Part shown: one piece after another, positions 8,503 through 11,583 of the stretch
Position numbering within the stretch: position 1 is the first letter of the stretch
Layout of the letters: the number at the start of each line of letters is the position of its first letter
From: an uncultured Alphaproteobacteria bacterium
GTDB lineage: Bacteria > Pseudomonadota > Alphaproteobacteria > CAAHEQ01 > UBA3637
Assembly: GCA_937888725.1 (NCBI GenBank)
Contig: CALARE010000046.1
Location: forward strand, 1-11,583
Reading direction: 5' to 3'
Length of the DNA stretch: 11,583 nt
Position numbers and translations under genes: made by a program
The notes under the pieces: model-generated
What the model saw: only the letters and a program-made list of their open reading frames with translations
Databases searched by the model: none
Told to the model about the DNA's origin: nothing

Positions 8503-8991
8503 TTATTTTTTTGATTGTTTTTGCATTAATGTATCAGTTAACAAAAGTTTTGCCTTTGATATTTCAGAAAAGGCTATTTGAAGTTCTTGATCTTCAAAGG
8601 CAAAATGAACCGTATGTGTAACCTCATCATACTTTAAAATCTTGCCCTTAAATCGTTTACGACCATTGATATCGTGAAATGTTTCAATTTTTGCATCAGA
8701 ACCAGCAAAACGGGAATAATCCGCCTCACGCACAAGAGGTCTATCAACCCCAGGAGAAGAAATTTCCAACATATACTTATTGGGAAATAAATCTTCCACA
8801 TCTAAAAGAGCAGACGATGTACGACTAATTTTTTCACAATCAGCCAATGTCATCGCAGCACGATCAATGCGTTCAGCCATAATTTGTACCGTTTTTACAT
8901 CACCACCTTGCAATGAAATTCGCACAATTTCGTATCCCATGTCTGCTAAAGACGGTGTTAACATTTCTGTCAATTGTGTAGATAAATCCAT
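8503..8991 (-). CDS. rimP: Ribosome maturation factor RimP
   Basis: RimP assists assembly of the 30S subunit, acting early on the head region. The 162-residue product shows the family pattern: an N-terminal domain with GYEIVRISLQGG (19-30), the VQIMAERID strand, the helix TLADCEKISRTSSALLDVED and the highly conserved LEISSPGVDRPL. A C-terminal SH3-like barrel with GRKRFKGKIL completes it. AAAGGA lies 6 nt before the ATG. It is the first gene of the operon and always sits next to nusA in this arrangement. Only 3 nt separate its Shine-Dalgarno from the U-tract of the upstream hairpin. Confidence 0.96.
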   Translation of the reverse strand: MDLSTQLTEMLTPSLADMGYEIVRISLQGGDVKTVQIMAERIDRAAMTLADCEKISRTSSALLDVEDLFPNKYMLEISSPGVDRPLVREADYSRFAGSDAKIETFHDINGRKRFKGKILKYDEVTHTVHFAFEDQELQIAFSEISKAKLLLTDTLMQKQSKK

Positions 8992-9006
8992 TTTATTTCC
9001 TTTACT

Positions 9007-9034
9007 AAAAAAGGCGAGCCAAGTAGCTCACCCT
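9007..9034 (-). terminator. Intrinsic terminator / putative attenuator in the rimP-nusA leader
   Basis: In the minus-strand transcript GGUGAGC (9032-9026) pairs with GCUCGCC (9019-9013) over 7 bp with one U-G pair, around loop UACUUG. The stem can extend by one or two weaker pairs. Six U residues follow at 9012-9007, then AGU and the rimP Shine-Dalgarno. This is a textbook Rho-independent terminator by shape. No minus-strand gene lies between here and the already terminated tuf, so it is not needed to end another gene. It most likely regulates read-through into rimP-nusA, which is inference from position. Confidence 0.72.
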
Positions 9035-9060
9035 CATAACACGATTGAGAATATAGTTAT

Positions 9061-9088
9061 ATTATGCATATTTTTTACAAAAAAACAA
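9061..9088 (-). promoter_or_regulatory. Candidate promoter for the rimP-pnp operon
   Basis: On the minus strand TTGTTT (9088-9083) and CATAAT (9066-9061) are separated by 16 nt, resembling sigma-70 -35 and -10 boxes. Transcription would start near 9054, giving a leader of about 63 nt that holds the terminator-like hairpin. The surrounding DNA is almost pure A/T, so chance matches are easy; TATAAC at 9061-9056 is an alternative -10. Confidence 0.4.
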
Positions 9089-9170
9089 GTACTTTTTATA
9101 AATTTAATAAAAAAAAGAATCATTTTAGGAAAAAACTTGCAAAAAAAAGAAAAAATTGATTAACTATACT

Positions 9171-9176
9171 TATAAT
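9171..9176 (+). promoter_or_regulatory. Consensus -10 box for the ATPase gene
   Basis: A perfect TATAAT lies 21 nt before the ATG at 9198, placing the transcript start near 9183 with a very short leader. No good -35 is found at 16-18 nt upstream, where the DNA is poly-A-like; TTGCAA at 9137-9142 is too far away. The Shine-Dalgarno AAGGGG at 9187-9192 sits 5 nt before the ATG. The promoter diverges from the presumed rimP promoter about 85 nt away. Confidence 0.45.
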
Positions 9177-9197
9177 TTTTTATAAAAAGGGGCAAAA

Positions 9198-10460
9198 ATG
9201 TTATTTTCAAAAAAAACACCTAACACCATAAAAAAAAGCTCTACAACAGAAATAAAGGAGCGACCAACCGCAGCACCTGTACCACAAGCACCATCATTTT
9301 CAGGACCTGCATCTATTCCACAAGCACCAATGCTTAATCAACACAAGCAAGAAAAGGTAGACTCATCAGATAAAGAATCACCCATTTCAACCCCAACCCC
9401 AACAACTGTTGCAGAAGAAAAAAAAGAATCTATTGAGGTGGTTGAACAAAATGGACCACATGAAGAAATTGATGCAAATGGCAAAAAAGTTTTCAAAGCA
9501 AAATCGATTAAAGATGTCAATTTTTCAGATATTTGGCTAACACCTGAAAAAGTTTCATATATTCGAGATAAAAACACAAAATTTGCACTTATCCCCTTTG
9601 AAACCGAAGATATGGAAGATTTTTTGCGTGTACTTGAGCAAGGATATACAGGGGCGGCCTCTTATGCTGTCCAATTTTTAGATGAATCTTATCGTGTCGA
9701 ACGTGTCATAACAACAACAGGCGTACAATTTAACTGTCGTAAAATGCCTACGTCTACCCCAAATATTTACAATTTAGGATTGCCTGAACCAGTCGTTAAA
9801 TATATGACAACACTTGCAACCGAATCTGGTTTAATTTTATTTGCAGGTCCAACAGGTATGGGTAAAACAACAACCGCATCAGCACTTATGCGTGAATTTT
9901 TAGAAACACACGGTGGATTCTTGTACACGATTGAAGATCCTCCCGAAATGCCTCTAGACGGCCTCTATCATGCTAAAAATGGTGGCTTAGGATTATGCAA
10001 ACAAAGTCCTGTTGAAAATGAAAGATGGGAAGATGGATTAAAATCTGCCCTTCGTTCTCGACCAAGATATATTCTTGTTGGCGAAATCAGAACACCCGAA
10101 GTTGCCTCTCAAGCTCTCCGTGCAGCTACATCTGGTCACCTTGTTTTATCAACCATTCACGCAAATAGCGTGGAAGATGCACTTAATTCAATGATTAAAT
10201 ACGCTTCTGGTGCAGGGTTAGATGAAAAACTTGTTTGCGATTTGTTGGCTCGCGGTATTTTAGGTGTTATCCACCAACAATTAGAAGGTACAACGGTTTT
10301 ACGACCTATTATTCACACAGCATTTGCAAACCCCAATCCTTTAATGGCCTGTCAAATGCGTATGAGTATTCGTGAAGGCAAAATCGCCCTTGCAACATTT
10401 ATGGAAGCCCAAAACACCAAAATATTCCAAGGTCGCCCTCTCTTTAGAGAGATTAAGTAA
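9198..10460 (+). CDS. PilT/DotB/VirB11-class secretion or pilus ATPase with proline-rich N-terminal extension
   Basis: A 420-residue cytoplasmic motor ATPase of the type II/IV secretion and type IV pilus family. Motifs in order: Walker A GPTGMGKT (217-224, K223), Asp box TIEDPPE (244-250), Walker B ILVGEIRTPE (292-301) and His box TSGHLVLSTIHA (311-322). Residues about 105-185 look like the N-terminal domain of PilT/DotB proteins (SDIWLTPEKVSYIRD). The first 100 residues are low-complexity, rich in Pro, Ser, Thr, Glu and Lys with two PQAP copies (29-32 and 41-44), and carry no signal peptide or membrane segment. No tetracysteine motif typical of GspE/PilB was seen, so a PilT or DotB-like role is favoured over assembly ATPase. 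No pilin, secretin or Dot/Icm/Vir partner lies in the window. It is a single-gene unit with AAGGGG before the ATG and a terminator after it. The exact subfamily is unresolved. Confidence 0.85.
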   Translation: MLFSKKTPNTIKKSSTTEIKERPTAAPVPQAPSFSGPASIPQAPMLNQHKQEKVDSSDKESPISTPTPTTVAEEKKESIEVVEQNGPHEEIDANGKKVFKAKSIKDVNFSDIWLTPEKVSYIRDKNTKFALIPFETEDMEDFLRVLEQGYTGAASYAVQFLDESYRVERVITTTGVQFNCRKMPTSTPNIYNLGLPEPVVKYMTTLATESGLILFAGPTGMGKTTTASALMREFLETHGGFLYTIEDPPEMPLDGLYHAKNGGLGLCKQSPVENERWEDGLKSALRSRPRYILVGEIRTPEVASQALRAATSGHLVLSTIHANSVEDALNSMIKYASGAGLDEKLVCDLLARGILGVIHQQLEGTTVLRPIIHTAFANPNPLMACQMRMSIREGKIALATFMEAQNTKIFQGRPLFREIK

Positions 10461-10472
10461 TCAGACCAAAAT

Positions 10473-10510
10473 AAAAAAAACAGTGAGTTATTTTAACTCA
10501 CTGTTTTTTT
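10473..10510. terminator. Bidirectional intrinsic terminator after the ATPase gene
   Basis: CAGTGAGTTA (10481-10490) and TAACTCACTG (10494-10503) form an exact 10-bp stem with loop TTT. The flanks are A8 at 10473-10480 and T7 at 10504-10510, so a U-tract follows the stem on both strands. It lies 12 nt after the ATPase stop and would end that transcript. In the opposite direction it backs up the tuf terminator. Confidence 0.9.
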
Positions 10511-10516
10511 GTATCC

Positions 10517-10539
10517 TATTTAAAACACTATTTTAAATA
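10517..10539. repeat. AT-only inverted repeat between two terminators
   Basis: TATTTAAAA (10517-10525) and TTTTAAATA (10531-10539) are exact reverse complements around CACTA. The stem is pure A/T and weak as RNA. It lies between the two terminators in a 166-bp gene-free gap. It may be chance in such AT-rich DNA. Confidence 0.4.
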
Positions 10540-10578
10540 CTTATCTAAAATCTCTTGTTTTTGTTGTTTTATCATCAC

Positions 10579-10608
10579 AAAAAAGCCCCTGACAAGCAGA
10601 GGCTTTTT
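10579..10608. terminator. Intrinsic terminator of tuf
   Basis: In the minus-strand transcript GCCUCUG (10603-10597) pairs with CAGGGGC (10591-10585) with one U-G pair and loop CUUGU, followed by six U residues (10584-10579). It starts about 24 nt after the tuf stop. The plus strand also carries T5 at 10604-10608, so it can act in both directions. Confidence 0.88.
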
Positions 10609-10626
10609 CTTAATTTGCGGCTTTGA

Positions 10627-11583
10627 TTATTCAAAGATTTTTGCAACAACGCCAGCACCAACTGTGTGGCCACCTTCGCGGATAGCAAAACGCAAACCTT
10701 CGTCCATAGCAACAGGAACAATCAATGAAACTGTTAATTTAACATTGTCGCCTGGCATGACCATTTCAACACCTTCAGGTAATTCAATTGTACCTGTAAC
10801 GTCTGTTGTACGGAAGTAGAATTGTGGGCGATAGTTTGCGAAGAATGGTGTATGACGACCACCTTCATCTTTGCTCAACACATAAACTTCTGATTCGAAT
10901 TTTGTGTGTGGAGTGATTGTTCCTGGAGCAGCCAAAACTTGACCACGTTCAACTTCGTCACGTTTTGTACCACGGAGAAGAACACCGATGTTATCACCAG
11001 CTTCACCTTGATCCAATAATTTACGGAACATTTCAACGCCTGTACATGTTGTTTTTGTTGTTGGACGGATACCAACGATTTCAACTTCTTCACCAACTTT
11101 TAATACACCGCGTTCTACACGACCTGTAACAACTGTACCACGGCCTGAAATTGAGAACACGTCTTCAATTGGCATCAAGAATGGTTTGTCTTTTGGACGT
11201 TCTGGTTGTGGAATGTAAGCATCAACAGCTTCCATCAATGACAAGATAGCATCACGACCGATAGCTGGATCGCCATCTTCTAATGCAACTTTTGCAGAAC
11301 CTTTGATAACTGGAATATCGTCACCTGGGAATTGATATGAAGATAACAATTCACGGATTTCCATTTCAACCAATTCTAACAATTCAGCATCATCAACCAT
11401 GTCAACTTTGTTCATGAAAACAACGATTGCAGGAACGCCAACTTGGCGAGCGAGCAAGATGTGTTCACGAGTTTGTGGCATAGGACCATCAGCTGATGAA
11501 ACAACCAAGATAGCACCATCCATTTGAGCAGCACCAGTAATCATGTTTTTAACATAGTCAGCGTGACCTGGGCAGTCAACGTG
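10627..11583 (-). CDS. tuf: Elongation factor Tu (partial, 5' end beyond window)
   Basis: EF-Tu is the GTPase that delivers aminoacyl-tRNA to the ribosomal A site. The visible 318 codons run in frame to the right edge, so the gene continues beyond 11583. The first visible residues HVDCPGHADY include the G3 motif DCPGH, equivalent to about residue 78 of E. coli EF-Tu. About 77 N-terminal residues, including the P-loop, are therefore missing. NKVD (58-61 of the visible part) and SAK (96-98) are the G4 and G5 motifs. Domain 2 follows with ISGRGTVVTGRVERG, then domain 3 with GGRHTPFF and the C-terminal REGGHTVGAGVVAKIFE. It looks less AT-rich than its neighbours, as expected for a very highly expressed gene. 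The ATG at 11542-11544 is an internal Met, not the start. Confidence 0.98.
   Translation of the reverse strand, partial: HVDCPGHADYVKNMITGAAQMDGAILVVSSADGPMPQTREHILLARQVGVPAIVVFMNKVDMVDDAELLELVEMEIRELLSSYQFPGDDIPVIKGSAKVALEDGDPAIGRDAILSLMEAVDAYIPQPERPKDKPFLMPIEDVFSISGRGTVVTGRVERGVLKVGEEVEIVGIRPTTKTTCTGVEMFRKLLDQGEAGDNIGVLLRGTKRDEVERGQVLAAPGTITPHTKFESEVYVLSKDEGGRHTPFFANYRPQFYFRTTDVTGTIELPEGVEMVMPGDNVKLTVSLIVPVAMDEGLRFAIREGGHTVGAGVVAKIFE

Noticed and set aside
9013..9060. Possible tRNA or tRNA remnant upstream of rimP, as metY is in E. coli
   Set aside because: The GC-rich island is only one hairpin. No acceptor stem, anticodon arm or T-loop (GTTCGA-type) sequence could be found.
8780..9163. 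127-codon plus-strand frame over the rimP 5' end and leader
   Set aside because: It is antisense to rimP, its second half is poly-A-derived Lys/Ile sequence, and it shows no recognisable domain or ribosome binding site.
10530..10577. 15-codon minus-strand frame (MIKQQKQEILDKYLK) between the two terminators
   Set aside because: It is downstream of the tuf terminator with no promoter or clear ribosome binding site, and the composition is what AT-rich DNA yields by chance.
50..11583. Possible recoding of TGA, since none of the ten genes ends in TGA
   Set aside because: All genes read through intact with the standard bacterial code and tryptophans are encoded by TGG. TAA dominance is explained by the A/T bias.
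1..11583. CRISPR arrays, insertion sequences, toxin-antitoxin pairs or phage genes
   Set aside because: No spaced direct repeats, transposase motifs, terminal inverted repeats or mobile-element proteins were found on either strand.

Overview
This window is a stretch of an AT-rich bacterial chromosome, most likely from an alphaproteobacterium. Three things point there. The minus-strand gene order rimP-nusA-rnpM(ylxR)-infB-rbfA-truB-rpsO-pnp is the usual one in that class. The YlxR protein is fused to an L7Ae-like domain, which is the alphaproteobacterial form. The N-terminus of IF2 also has the alphaproteobacterial 'TLSL...VRQ...VEVRKKR' signature. The strong A/T bias, almost exclusive use of TAA stops (9 of 10) and a stand-alone secretion/pilus-type ATPase would fit a host-associated lineage (gut, endosymbiont or Holosporales-like), but that placement is inference.

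Layout, in transcription order from the right. (1) 10627-11583, minus: the 3' four-fifths of tuf (EF-Tu), running off the right edge and closed by an intrinsic terminator. (2) 9198-10460, plus: a 420-residue PilT/DotB/VirB11-class ATPase with a proline-rich N-terminal extension. It has its own promoter-like TATAAT and its own terminator, and no partner genes are in view. (3) 9055-50, minus: an eight-gene information-processing operon starting from a promoter-like region that diverges from the ATPase promoter. It holds rimP (30S maturation), nusA (transcription elongation/termination), rnpM-L7Ae (RNA binding), infB (IF2), rbfA (16S maturation), truB (tRNA psi55), rpsO (S15) and pnp (PNPase). 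A palindromic terminator lies at the left edge.

The operon joins transcription (NusA), small-subunit assembly (RimP, RbfA, S15), initiation (IF2), tRNA modification (TruB) and RNA turnover (PNPase). Gaps are 3-40 nt, except for one 8-nt overlap (nusA/rnpM) and one 94-nt gap (rpsO-pnp).

The most interesting signals are regulatory. A compact GC-rich hairpin followed by six U residues lies in the rimP leader directly before its Shine-Dalgarno. This is the architecture expected for attenuation of a nusA operon, and a ten-codon mini-ORF overlaps the hairpin. Two tandem hairpins fill the rpsO-pnp gap, where PNPase autoregulation acts in other bacteria. No clearly novel multi-gene system is visible; the protein-coding content is mostly conserved housekeeping genes.
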